Shown here in pieces: positions 17,078-24,633 of a DNA stretch of 34,448 bases (the first letter of the stretch is position 1; the number at the start of each line of letters is the position of its first letter). The notes below the pieces were generated by a model. The model saw only the letters and a list, made by a program, of their open reading frames with translations, made no database searches and had not been told where the DNA came from. Both the position numbers and the translations under genes were made by a program. The DNA comes from Flavobacteriales bacterium UBA5081 (GTDB taxonomy: Bacteria > Bacteroidota > Bacteroidia > Flavobacteriales_E > Vicingaceae): the NCBI GenBank assembly GCA_002415785.1, contig DIAJ01000028.1, positions 8,441-42,888 on the forward strand, in the 5' to 3' direction.

Positions 17078-17875
17078 ATGAAGAAATCAATTTTCAATAT
17101 TGCTCAAATGGATTGCCCGTCCGAAGAACAAATGATACGGATGAAATTGTCAGAGTTAAATGGAATTCATCAACTTGAATTTGATATTCCCAATAGGAAA
17201 CTGACCATAGTTAATGAAACAGATTCTAAGTTAATTCTTGATTCTTTAGAAGATTTAAAACTCAATACCACTTTAATTTCTGAAGAATCAATTAAAGATT
17301 ATGTAGCTGAAAAATCAACCAATGCGAATGAACGTAAAATGTTGTGGGCAGTTCTCATTATCAATTTTACCTTCTTTTTGATTGAATTGATCTATGGTTG
17401 GCTTTCAGATTCAATGGGGTTAATCGCTGATTCATTAGATATGCTTGCTGATTCTTTGGTTTATATTTTGAGTCTGATGGCAGTTGGAGCAGCTGTAGCT
17501 AAAAAGAAAAAAGTAGCACGTTTAAGTGGATATTTTCAAATGGCTTTAGCAGTTTTAGGTTTAGCTGAATTAATAAGAAGAGTTTTCGGAACGTCTGAAA
17601 TTCCTGAGTTTCAGAATATGATTATCATTTCAATTTTAGCCCTAATTGCCAATTCTGTTTCGCTCTACCTCATTCAGAAAGCCAAAAGTAAAGAAGCTCA
17701 TATGCAAGCTTCAGCTATTTTTACTTCAAATGATATCATTATTAATTCGGGTGTAATTGTAGCAGGTGTTTTAGTCTACCTGACTGAAAGTAAGATTCCC
17801 GATTTGGTAATTGGGTTAATCATTTTTGGAATTGTATTAAGAGGTGCTTTTAGAATATTAAGATTAGGAAAATAA
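17078..17875 (+). CDS. Short CDF-type cation transporter with N-terminal HMA-like domain (copy 2)
   Basis: The 265-residue paralogue of the 14998 gene shares the QMDCPSEEQMIRMKL loop (Cys13, Glu16), the DFDIPNRKL strand, the DSLDMLADS TM2 site and the AHMQASAIFTSNDI segment. It also lacks the C-terminal CDF domain. Codon use is clearly more AT-rich than in copy 1, so the two were probably acquired separately rather than by a recent tandem duplication. It starts seven bases after the interrupted czcD and ends the island. Confidence 0.85.
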   Translation: MKKSIFNIAQMDCPSEEQMIRMKLSELNGIHQLEFDIPNRKLTIVNETDSKLILDSLEDLKLNTTLISEESIKDYVAEKSTNANERKMLWAVLIINFTFFLIELIYGWLSDSMGLIADSLDMLADSLVYILSLMAVGAAVAKKKKVARLSGYFQMALAVLGLAELIRRVFGTSEIPEFQNMIIISILALIANSVSLYLIQKAKSKEAHMQASAIFTSNDIIINSGVIVAGVLVYLTESKIPDLVIGLIIFGIVLRGAFRILRLGK

Positions 17876-18073
17876 TAATATTGCCTCCCCTACTTCACAC
17901 ACTTTCGTTTTCGCTGCGCTGCACCAAAAAAGTGTTCCGTCCTTCCCCAAATTGAAGAGAAAGAGAAAAACCTTCCCTCCTTTTTTAAAAAGAAATTAAA
18001 TCAGCTTCCCAAATAAAATTTTGTCATGATTTTGGGGAATTGAAGGGTTAAAATCACGCCAAAATTTAATGCT

Positions 18074-18170
18074 GCGTTATTTAACATAACGCATGTACAT
18101 TATAGGACAAAAGCAGGTTTTTGCTTTATTCTATTAGGTTAACCTTTTGATCCTATAATGTATATTATGT
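18074..18170. repeat. Long inverted-repeat structure with attC-like core
   Basis: A palindrome GCGTTAT-TTAAC-ATAACGC (18074-18092) is followed by a 12-base perfect inverted repeat, TACATTATAGGA (18096-18107) with TCCTATAATGTA (18151-18162). TTATGT follows at 18165-18170. ATTTAAC fits the RYYYAAC half of an integron attC site, but the opposite GTTRRRY half is degenerate. No integrase is in the window. It may be a mobile-cassette site, a transcription-ending hairpin, or a dispersed palindrome. Confidence 0.5.
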
Positions 18171-18484
18171 CTGCGCTCCGTAAACTACGCTTGCTTTGCT
18201 TTTGGCAGCAAAGTAAATAGTTCGCACTTCCTTCCCAATGATTCTAATGAACATTTCGTTTGCTTGTGTCCTATAATTAGTCGTTATGTCTCCATTCGCT
18301 TGGCTAGCTCATTACGCCTAATCGGTAAATAGCCGCTATTGGCTTTATATGATACTCATGATTGATTTAAGCTGAATATGATAAGGAAATCTTTAAAATA
18401 TTTCGTTTAAGCCAATCCAACGCCTTTTTAAAATTTATTCTTGCCCGCCCCAAAAAAATTATGAGGAAGCTCGCTTGCATGCAA

Positions 18485-18527
18485 AAATGCGTTTTGCCTT
18501 AATATAATAAGGCTTTTTTAGCATTTT
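18485..18527 (+). terminator. Stem-loop with T-tract
   Basis: GCCTTA (18496-18501) pairs with TAAGGC (18508-18513) around a six-base loop and is followed at once by TTTTTT (18514-18519), the form of an intrinsic terminator on the + strand. An outer pair AAAATGC (18485-18491) and GCATTTT (18521-18527) extends the structure. It lies about 610 bases past the last island gene. Confidence 0.5.
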
Positions 18528-18554
18528 CTTTGCTTAACGCTCGCTGATTGAATT

Positions 18555-18775
18555 ATCTGCTCTTTTTTCTTGATAAAAAAGAGCCAAAAAATCAAGAAAA
18601 AACAAAGCTTCCGCGCGCTCTGTCTAAATGCAAGTAATTCTATTAAAGTAAAAACGACAAGCGCCTTTAATGAATTACTAAGCATTTGTCCATTCACAGC
18701 TTTCGCCGGCTCGCTGTTTTTTCAGGCCTGCGCTTTTTTAACCCAACAAATTATTATGTTAAATAATAGTTTAAG
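18555..18775 (+). repeat. Intergenic repeat, copy C
   Basis: It begins with a perfect hairpin, GCTCTTTTTT (18559-18568) with AAAAAAGAGC (18575-18584). It continues with AAAAAATCAAGAAAAAACAA, as in copy A, and ends with CGCCGGCTCGCTGTTTTTTC and TATTATGTTAAATAATA (18760-18776), the reverse of the TTATTTAACATAA palindrome in copies A and B. The middle part differs from copy A. Confidence 0.6.
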
Positions 18776-18790
18776 TAATTAGCAGTATTA

Positions 18791-19846
18791 TCAATAAATC
18801 CTCTCACAGCCATCAGTTTCAACAATGGTTTTAGCGAAATCTTCCAACTGCTTTTTAAATTTTTGTGCAACAAGTTCTCCTTGTTTTTTTAATGCCTGCA
18901 TGTTTTCCTCACTAGCATCATCCATATCATGGTTAACTGTGTTTGGAAGTGGTGCATCTACCCTTAAATAGTTAGATGAGTGTTCAATGGCATCATAGAT
19001 TTGCCTTACTTGATAATCTACCGTTTCTGCTACTCCACTCATCATAATATCGATAATGGGTTTTACCCATTCTGCTTGCCCCCAATTCTTAGCTTTTTGA
19101 TAAGGGTATGTTTTTTTGTCGTTGCCTGTGCCTACTGATAAGATTAACATATCGGCAGCGGTAACTGCTTTTTGAGTGTCCGGTTTCTTGAAAAGTGAAC
19201 GAGCTTCTGCATAGGCACATAAAGTAGGATTATTGGCATACACTCCCCCATCGATTAAAGCATAGTCTCTTTTTAAATCATCTTTTATGTTAGTACATTC
19301 AAAATAAGTAGGTGCTGCAGCTGTACTCCACACTGCATCACGGACTAAAAAGTTTTTACCTTTTTGTTTGGCATCTTGTTGAGTAAAAAAATGTGCTTTT
19401 CTTCTTTCAATATCATAAGCGGTAATTAATGACGGTTTAATTAAGTCACTCATCCATGTATCTCCCATGTACTTTTTCAATGTTTTCTTTAGTCCTTTGG
19501 CGGGATATTTTTCATCTAGTATCCCTCCTGCTGAACGTATCTTATGAAAAAAAGGTCGAGCAAAAATTTCTTCTCCATGCTGAAAGTATAAGTCTACTAT
19601 CTCTGCTGCTGAGAATTTAGCTTTTTGGCTCTCTCTACTTTGTGGTAGTAGATAACAAGCACTTAAAATTCCGCCTGTACTTGTTCCTGCCATTAAATCA
19701 AAATAATCTGCCAAACGAGCATTTTTGTTTCCACAGATTTGTTGAATATTTTGTTCTAACACTGAAAGAATTACTCCGGGAATGACTCCTCGTATGCCAC
19801 CGCCATCAATGGATAGAATACGTACTTTTTTTCTTTGATTGGCCAT
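18791..19846 (-). CDS. Patatin-like phospholipase
   Basis: The 351-residue lipid hydrolase has a complete patatin catalytic set: oxyanion-hole motif DGGGIRG (14-20), nucleophile Ser56 in GTSTG, and Asp199 in DGGVYANNP. No signal peptide or TM segment is seen, so it would act on membrane phospholipids from the cytoplasmic side. Patatins of this size serve as effectors in several anti-phage systems (CapV in CBASS, for example), but no CD-NTase gene is visible here. Its start is 14 bases after the stop of the coiled-coil membrane gene, so the two are almost certainly co-transcribed. A stand-alone housekeeping lipase is the alternative. Confidence 0.88.
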   Translation of the reverse strand: MANQRKKVRILSIDGGGIRGVIPGVILSVLEQNIQQICGNKNARLADYFDLMAGTSTGGILSACYLLPQSRESQKAKFSAAEIVDLYFQHGEEIFARPFFHKIRSAGGILDEKYPAKGLKKTLKKYMGDTWMSDLIKPSLITAYDIERRKAHFFTQQDAKQKGKNFLVRDAVWSTAAAPTYFECTNIKDDLKRDYALIDGGVYANNPTLCAYAEARSLFKKPDTQKAVTAADMLILSVGTGNDKKTYPYQKAKNWGQAEWVKPIIDIMMSGVAETVDYQVRQIYDAIEHSSNYLRVDAPLPNTVNHDMDDASEENMQALKKQGELVAQKFKKQLEDFAKTIVETDGCERIY

Positions 19847-19860
19847 AATAATATTTTGAT

Positions 19861-20556
19861 TTATATCGGATAAAATTTATTCAAATACTCACGAATCAAT
19901 AAGGTTGTTTCAAATTCAGTTATAATTAGTTCTCCCCGTTTATGCACCCCATTTCTTTTCTCAAACTGTTTGTATTGGCTTTGAAGCGCTTTAATATTTT
20001 CAGAGTCGCCATCTTTCAAATAACCTAAAATCTCAAAAATATCTTCTAATGTTCTAAAAACTTTTTGCTTTTCTTCTGCCTTATAATTTAAGTTAATAGA
20101 ACCTGAATAATAGCTGATCATGTCTCTTAATTTCGAGATTTTACTGTAAAAGCTTTTTTCAATTTGCGATAAACTCAAACTACAACTATCTAATTCTTCT
20201 TCTAGGCTTATATTTTGTTTCTGAACTTTTTTGAGCTTCACTTCTAAATCAGGGACACGAAGGCTTTCTTTTAATCGTTCAACTATAAAACTAGCTTCTT
20301 CAACTTCATTGTTAAACTCTTTTTTTATTTCAGCACTTTTTATAACTGCTTTTAATTGAATACTCTCCTTATTAAAATCTATTCCTTGAAATACGGCAAT
20401 TACAGCTATAACGACCTCAATGATTAACGTATAAAATAATTTATCTAAGTACTTTTCTCGAATTCCTTTAATGATATTAGTAATTCCCAATAAGGTAATT
20501 ATAGCAGTAATTGAAAAGATGGTTATAAAAATCCAGATAATTGTTCTTATTTCCAT
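19861..20556 (-). CDS. Two-TM coiled-coil membrane protein, upstream partner of the patatin
   Basis: Not recognised as a known family. The 231-residue protein has two hydrophobic segments (about 6-28 and 40-58, joined by IKGIREKYLDK). A long charged coiled coil follows (about 75-145, rich in Lys/Glu with leucine spacing), then a helical C-terminal region. The short loop between the TM segments suggests that most of the protein faces the cytoplasm. Sharing an operon with a lipase suggests a membrane sensor or anchor for the patatin (inference). Only 58 bases separate its start from the IS1 transposase stop, so its native promoter may have been displaced by the insertion. Confidence 0.72.
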   Translation of the reverse strand: MEIRTIIWIFITIFSITAIITLLGITNIIKGIREKYLDKLFYTLIIEVVIAVIAVFQGIDFNKESIQLKAVIKSAEIKKEFNNEVEEASFIVERLKESLRVPDLEVKLKKVQKQNISLEEELDSCSLSLSQIEKSFYSKISKLRDMISYYSGSINLNYKAEEKQKVFRTLEDIFEILGYLKDGDSENIKALQSQYKQFEKRNGVHKRGELIITEFETTLLIREYLNKFYPI

Positions 20557-20584
20557 AGGTCACTTTATTACTCAATGAACTTTA

Positions 20585-21320
20585 AAAATAATAAAAAGTT
20601 GTCTAAGTGGTTAATTATGTTCGTATTTCAACCCAGAAGTAAAGTAGTAAGCAAGCATTTAGCATAACAAGACTTTTTGAAAAACAAATTGTTCTTCGAT
20701 TCAGTCGCTTTAAGTGGGTTCTAATAGTCAAGTTTTTACGTTCAATGTGATTAGTCTTTATAAACGCTTTAGAATGAATTCTCTTTGGAATTAGGTTTGG
20801 ATAAACATTCAATTTATCGGTATATATCTTTTTGGGTTCCAATTCAAGAATAGAATCGATTAGTTTCTTCAGATTGGATTTTGTTCTTCTACCGACAACA
20901 AAATCAATTACTTCTTTCGTATTTCGATTAATGGCATAGCAAATCCAACATTCATTCTCTTTTTTTCCTATAAAAGTTCTCAACTCATCAACTTCATATT
21001 CTTCTGCACTTTCCTTTAAGGTAGGTTGCTTAATTTCTTTTGACAAGGTGAATATGAGTTTACTTACAGTTGATTTTGGGATGTTTAACACTCTTCCAAT
21101 GGATCTTATTCCTAAGCCTTCATTATTTAGCTTTATTAAGAGCTCAGTATCATAGCTTTTTAAACTATTTCTAACATAGTTTTGCTTTTGATAGCTATAG
21201 CAAACAGGACATTGGTACTGCTGACGACGATTTCTTTTTCCTTTTTTATGACACTTTGTATCACAATACTTGCATTTCATTTTAGCAACAAAAATCTTCA
21301 TTTGTTACTAGCCTCAAAAG
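20585..21320 (-). mobile_element. IS1-like insertion sequence (ends unresolved)
   Basis: The transposase gene implies an IS1-type element of about 0.74 kb. I could not identify clear terminal inverted repeats or a target duplication; the limits given are estimates. The right side abuts the TTGTGGACAC repeat copy at 21321, and the left side is within 60 bases of the coiled-coil gene. Confidence 0.5.
20615..21301 (-). CDS. IS1-family transposase (single ORF)
   Basis: The 228-residue protein joins the two parts that are frameshift-fused in classical IS1. The N-terminus has a zinc finger (Cys10, Cys13, Cys31, Cys34). A helix-turn-helix follows (about 60-85), then a DDE domain with candidates Asp105, Asp162 and Glu187 in TNHIERKNLTIRTHLKRL, which closely matches the InsB C-terminal motif. 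Translation may begin at Met8 (MKCKYCD), seven codons inside. No frameshift or stop is seen, so it may be active. Confidence 0.9.
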   Translation of the reverse strand: MKIFVAKMKCKYCDTKCHKKGKRNRRQQYQCPVCYSYQKQNYVRNSLKSYDTELLIKLNNEGLGIRSIGRVLNIPKSTVSKLIFTLSKEIKQPTLKESAEEYEVDELRTFIGKKENECWICYAINRNTKEVIDFVVGRRTKSNLKKLIDSILELEPKKIYTDKLNVYPNLIPKRIHSKAFIKTNHIERKNLTIRTHLKRLNRRTICFSKSLVMLNACLLLYFWVEIRT

Positions 21321-21501
21321 CACTTCAAGCAATTTTAGGTGACGTTGTGGACACGACAATATCTTTGGCTTGATATTAAACGCTTAGCGGGCATATTTTT
21401 ATTAGTTGATATATCATTCCCATTTACCGCACTTATTCAAACCACTAATAATTAGTCAAATAAAAACAATAATTTCAAAAAGCTACGTAGTGGACACTAC
21501 C
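21321..21501. repeat. TTGTGGACAC-type repeat, copy R1
   Basis: The copy starts CACTTCAAGCAATTTTAGGTGAC, carries GTTGTGGACACGAC at 21344-21357, and ends AGCTACGTAGTGGACACTACC at 21481-21501. Internal blocks such as CTTGATATTAAACGCTTAG and CAAATAAAAACAATAATTTC are shared with copy R3. It lies at the downstream end of the Rhs array, next to the IS1 element. Confidence 0.65.
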
Positions 21502-21535
21502 GTTTATTTCTACTTAGAAATGTGCTAACCTAATT

Positions 21536-21964
21536 TTAGTTGTCTATTCTCTTAACTTTATTTATTTTAATTTTACCCTCTTCTTTTTTTAGACTTATTA
21601 ATAAACAATGGTTGCTTTTATCGAATTGTACTTTAAAACAGACTTGATAATTATTTTCTCCAATTTTAGATTTTTTAATTTTTAAATTTTCGGCCCAAGT
21701 TTTATCATAATCTTGAACATCTAAAAAAGGATCTGCTTCTAATTCAGAATTTTTCAATTCTTCAAGTAATTCATCTGTACAATAGATGGCTTTTATAGAA
21801 TCAATTTTTTGAAAATCTAATTCATTTTTTGCATTTTCCATTATGTAAGAGCTATAAAACTCTCTAAGGGTTTTAACTTCATCAGATACGGTGTTTTGAG
21901 AATCGCACGCACTAAAATTGAGTATTGATAGAAATCCAAGTAAAATTTTATTGAACTGTTTCAT
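21536..21964 (-). CDS. DUF3828-type lipoprotein, probable immunity to the amidase tip
   Basis: The 142-residue protein has a lipoprotein signal peptide with lipobox FSAC (Cys20). The body fits DUF3828: LREFYSSYIMENA, YCTDELLEEL, a DPFLDVQDYD core and a C-terminal KIKINKVK strand. Its ATG overlaps the stop of the Rhs module upstream (TAATG), the tight spacing typical of toxin-immunity pairs. A periplasmic lipoprotein is the expected place to block a peptidoglycan-cleaving toxin. Immunity is inferred from position and location. Confidence 0.75.
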   Translation of the reverse strand: MKQFNKILLGFLSILNFSACDSQNTVSDEVKTLREFYSSYIMENAKNELDFQKIDSIKAIYCTDELLEELKNSELEADPFLDVQDYDKTWAENLKIKKSKIGENNYQVCFKVQFDKSNHCLLISLKKEEGKIKINKVKRIDN

Positions 21965-23940
21965 TATCTATAAATTGTATATTGAGGTTTTGAGTTTCTG
22001 TATCGACTTCCTGGCCAAAATCCATTTTGCCTGAAATCAGATACCCATTGCTTACCATTGTACATTTGAATATGTCCGTGTTTACTTCCCCCCTTTGCAG
22101 GTTGAAAAACAACTATATCACCTTTTTGAGGTTTATAGTCTTCCTGATTAACTTCTTTGAACCCTAACTCGTTTAAATATCCTTTATAATCTTTTGCCGA
22201 TACAGGATTATTTGGAGTTTTTATTCCCCCTGCGTTGATAGCTAATCTTACAAACCTTGCGCATCTATGTACAGAAGCTGATTTAGCATTGGTATCCAAT
22301 GTTTTAACAGCTAAATCAACATTAAATGAAGTATTTCGAGCATAATTTCCCGCAATTTGAGATATAAATTTGTCAAAAGAGTAGTCTACAACTTCTTCAA
22401 TGTTTTCAGACTGGGTAGCGGCAAGCGGAGGATGCCATTCCTGTTCCGATGAATTTGTAGTTTCCTTTTTCTGTTCAACTATATTTGCATCATCTGTCTT
22501 TATACTCTTTAGCGTATCATTAATTAATGGTAGTTTTTTAGTTGGGAAGTTATGAGTTACCATATAAACTTTTTCCTTGTTCGCTGTTGATTCAGAAATA
22601 GGTCCCACAGGCTCTTTACTTAAAGAGTGTTTTTTTATTCCACCCTCCGCAGAAGCTATCGGAATTAACTCAGGTTTCGTATTGCCATGCACTTCTAGGT
22701 TTGTGATTTTTGTATTTGTTTCTCCTTTTTGTTCTAGGGTTGGTAAGCCACCGCTTGGCGTTTGTTGGGTGTTGTTGTTCTGATTCCCATCAATATCAAA
22801 ATCGTTTATAGGGTCGTTATCAGCATAATTATAAGGCGTTAAATGTGCGTAAGAGCTCGCCATTTTATCCACCGATATGAACCTGCACATCCAACTTGAA
22901 TAATAACGTGCCGACCAATAATGCAAACCACTCTCTGCATCCTTTTCACGCCCGATGAATTGATAGCGTTTTTTACTATATGTCCTCAAAGAAGTATCTC
23001 CGAAAGGATAGAATTCTTGTCGGTCAATTACACTGCCTGTTGCACCTAACCTCGTTGTTGAACTTCCAATATGGTCATCCAAAACGTAATTAACTTCCTC
23101 AGCAATGTCGTCGTTAAATTCAGTGCCAATTCGTACTTGTGCAATACGAGCTGAATCATCCATTACATGAATAATATTCTGCTCTTTATCTGTACTATCT
23201 TCTTGTTTTAAGCGATATTCAAAAATGCCGTCAATGTATACCGTTACTTCTTTATTACCTTGCTGATCCCAAACAATCTTCTTTAATCTGTTACCGCTTG
23301 AGTCGTATAAATAATGCGCATAAACACTCGGTCCGCCTCCGGCATCTATTTTGAAAAAGGCTAATTGGTCTTTTTCATTCCATTCATAATGTCTGCTACT
23401 GCCACTGCTAATTAAATTACCATTGTCATCATAGTTGAATGAAGTAGGCGTGCCGCTTACTATAATGTCATCTAAGGTATTATCTGTATATTCAAATTCT
23501 CTTGTAAATGCATTGCTACCTGTTTGTTGCAAGCTTTGTATATTGCCAACTTTGTCGTAAGTATAGTTCCTCGTATAGGTTTGGGTATTATTGGCATTTG
23601 GGCTTCCCGCCACAGGAGCATCTGCCCAACGGTGACTTTCATTATTGGCATCACTTTCTCTGCCGCTTGCACTTAGCAAACGGCTTATGGCATTATAAGC
23701 ATATTGGTTGTCTAGTGCATCCACACCTAAGGTACTGCCGTTAATACCACAATCAGGAGTTCGGTTCTTTTTCTTTAAAATGTTGCCGTTTAAATCATAT
23801 TCATAGGCCAAGTCCTGGCGGTTTGTCCCGCTGTTATAGGCATAGGTTCGCTCTGAAGTGGTTTCTGAAAAGGTATATTTTTCGGCTTTCGTTCGTAATA
23901 AACGGAAGTTTTGAGGGTCGTAAGTGTAGCGATTCATCAC
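21964..23940 (-). CDS. 5'-truncated Rhs module with CHAP/NlpC-like amidase tip
   Basis: The 658-residue frame starts at GTG (23940) or ATG (23937), directly after the stop of the preceding gene. Residues 1-385 are YD/Rhs repeats and the Rhs core, ending KRYQFIGREKDAESGLHYW, CRFISVDK, NYADNDPIN and DIDG. The 273-residue tip has a Pro/Ser-rich linker, then a cysteine-peptidase-like domain: Cys560 in HRCARFVRLAIN, PQKGDIVVF, His623 in KHGHIQMY and SDF (Asp635). This matches CHAP or type VI amidase-like enzymes that cut peptidoglycan peptides. There is no signal or N-terminal toxin region, so it is best seen as a silent cassette rather than a secreted toxin. Confidence 0.82.
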   Translation of the reverse strand: MMNRYTYDPQNFRLLRTKAEKYTFSETTSERTYAYNSGTNRQDLAYEYDLNGNILKKKNRTPDCGINGSTLGVDALDNQYAYNAISRLLSASGRESDANNESHRWADAPVAGSPNANNTQTYTRNYTYDKVGNIQSLQQTGSNAFTREFEYTDNTLDDIIVSGTPTSFNYDDNGNLISSGSSRHYEWNEKDQLAFFKIDAGGGPSVYAHYLYDSSGNRLKKIVWDQQGNKEVTVYIDGIFEYRLKQEDSTDKEQNIIHVMDDSARIAQVRIGTEFNDDIAEEVNYVLDDHIGSSTTRLGATGSVIDRQEFYPFGDTSLRTYSKKRYQFIGREKDAESGLHYWSARYYSSWMCRFISVDKMASSYAHLTPYNYADNDPINDFDIDGNQNNNTQQTPSGGLPTLEQKGETNTKITNLEVHGNTKPELIPIASAEGGIKKHSLSKEPVGPISESTANKEKVYMVTHNFPTKKLPLINDTLKSIKTDDANIVEQKKETTNSSEQEWHPPLAATQSENIEEVVDYSFDKFISQIAGNYARNTSFNVDLAVKTLDTNAKSASVHRCARFVRLAINAGGIKTPNNPVSAKDYKGYLNELGFKEVNQEDYKPQKGDIVVFQPAKGGSKHGHIQMYNGKQWVSDFRQNGFWPGSRYRNSKPQYTIYR

Positions 23941-24630
23941 TTATTTAAAATCTAATAACTTAGGTTTAATTAAATTACTTATTGTTGTTGTTAACTTATG
24001 ATGTTGATTTGGTTTTAATAGAATTATTTTGAAGCTTTCAGAATCTTTAAGAAAACATATTTCAAATTCTATGAATCTATCTATTCCCAATTTTAGAAGA
24101 TAGTCAAAGTTTGAATTATAAAGAGCTACTCCATTCGATTTTAAATTTAGGATAAGAAAATTATTTCCCCTTAAATGATTTTGAACTTCTGATTTTTCAT
24201 CAAGATTTACACTAATCTTTTCTGCTTGTAGATTCTCCATTTTTGAAGAAAGTGTAACTTGTGGCATTCCCCAATTTATATATCTATTAGGATTAAAAAC
24301 TATTTCATCAAAATTGTCAACATACCCTACCAATAAGCTATCCATTTGAATATTTTGAAAGCCTTTTATATTCCAAATAAAAATATCACAATCATTAAAT
24401 GAATTAATAGAAATTTGCTCAAAAGCATTTCCAAATGAACTTTTTATAATCAATTCTTTTTGAATTTCAGGTTTGAACAATTCTTGAAATAGAGCCTTTT
24501 TGCCATAAGCCTCATAGCCATACTCTAAAGATTCAGTTAAAAACTTCCTATTTACTATCAAGTTAATAACAAATAAAGATAGAATAAGTAGTACAACTGC
24601 TATAATTATTTTACGAAAACGCTTCTTCAT
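23941..24630 (-). CDS. Membrane-anchored protein, probable immunity to the LysM/glycine-rich tip
   Basis: Not recognised. The 229-residue protein has one N-terminal TM segment (about 8-26, after KKRFRK). The remainder is a soluble region predicted to lie in the periplasm and rich in beta-type segments (ELIIKSSFGNAFEQISINSF, FLILNLKSNGVALYN). It begins three bases after the stop of the large Rhs module upstream and ends exactly where the next Rhs fragment begins. Position makes it the likely immunity partner of the tip encoded at 24637-25473. Confidence 0.65.
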   Translation of the reverse strand: MKKRFRKIIIAVVLLILSLFVINLIVNRKFLTESLEYGYEAYGKKALFQELFKPEIQKELIIKSSFGNAFEQISINSFNDCDIFIWNIKGFQNIQMDSLLVGYVDNFDEIVFNPNRYINWGMPQVTLSSKMENLQAEKISVNLDEKSEVQNHLRGNNFLILNLKSNGVALYNSNFDYLLKLGIDRFIEFEICFLKDSESFKIILLKPNQHHKLTTTISNLIKPKLLDFK

Positions 24631-24633
24631 GAA

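Larger units (their letters stand above)
17876..18790. other. Gene-free repeat-rich spacer
   Basis: No credible coding frame is seen across roughly 900 bases. The stretch holds a long imperfect hairpin (18074-18170), a terminator-like stem-loop (18485-18527), a second hairpin (18559-18584) and repeat copy C (18555-18775). It separates the rightward metal island from the leftward genes and is the likely right boundary of the island. Confidence 0.65.

Noticed and set aside
18570..18782. 70-residue open frame on the + strand in the spacer
   Set aside because: It lies wholly inside a repeat copy, starts in a hairpin, has low-complexity content and resembles no protein.
18791..20556. Calling the patatin unit a CBASS system
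   Set aside because: No CD-NTase, Cap2 or Cap3 gene is visible beside it, and the partner has no nucleotidyltransferase motif.
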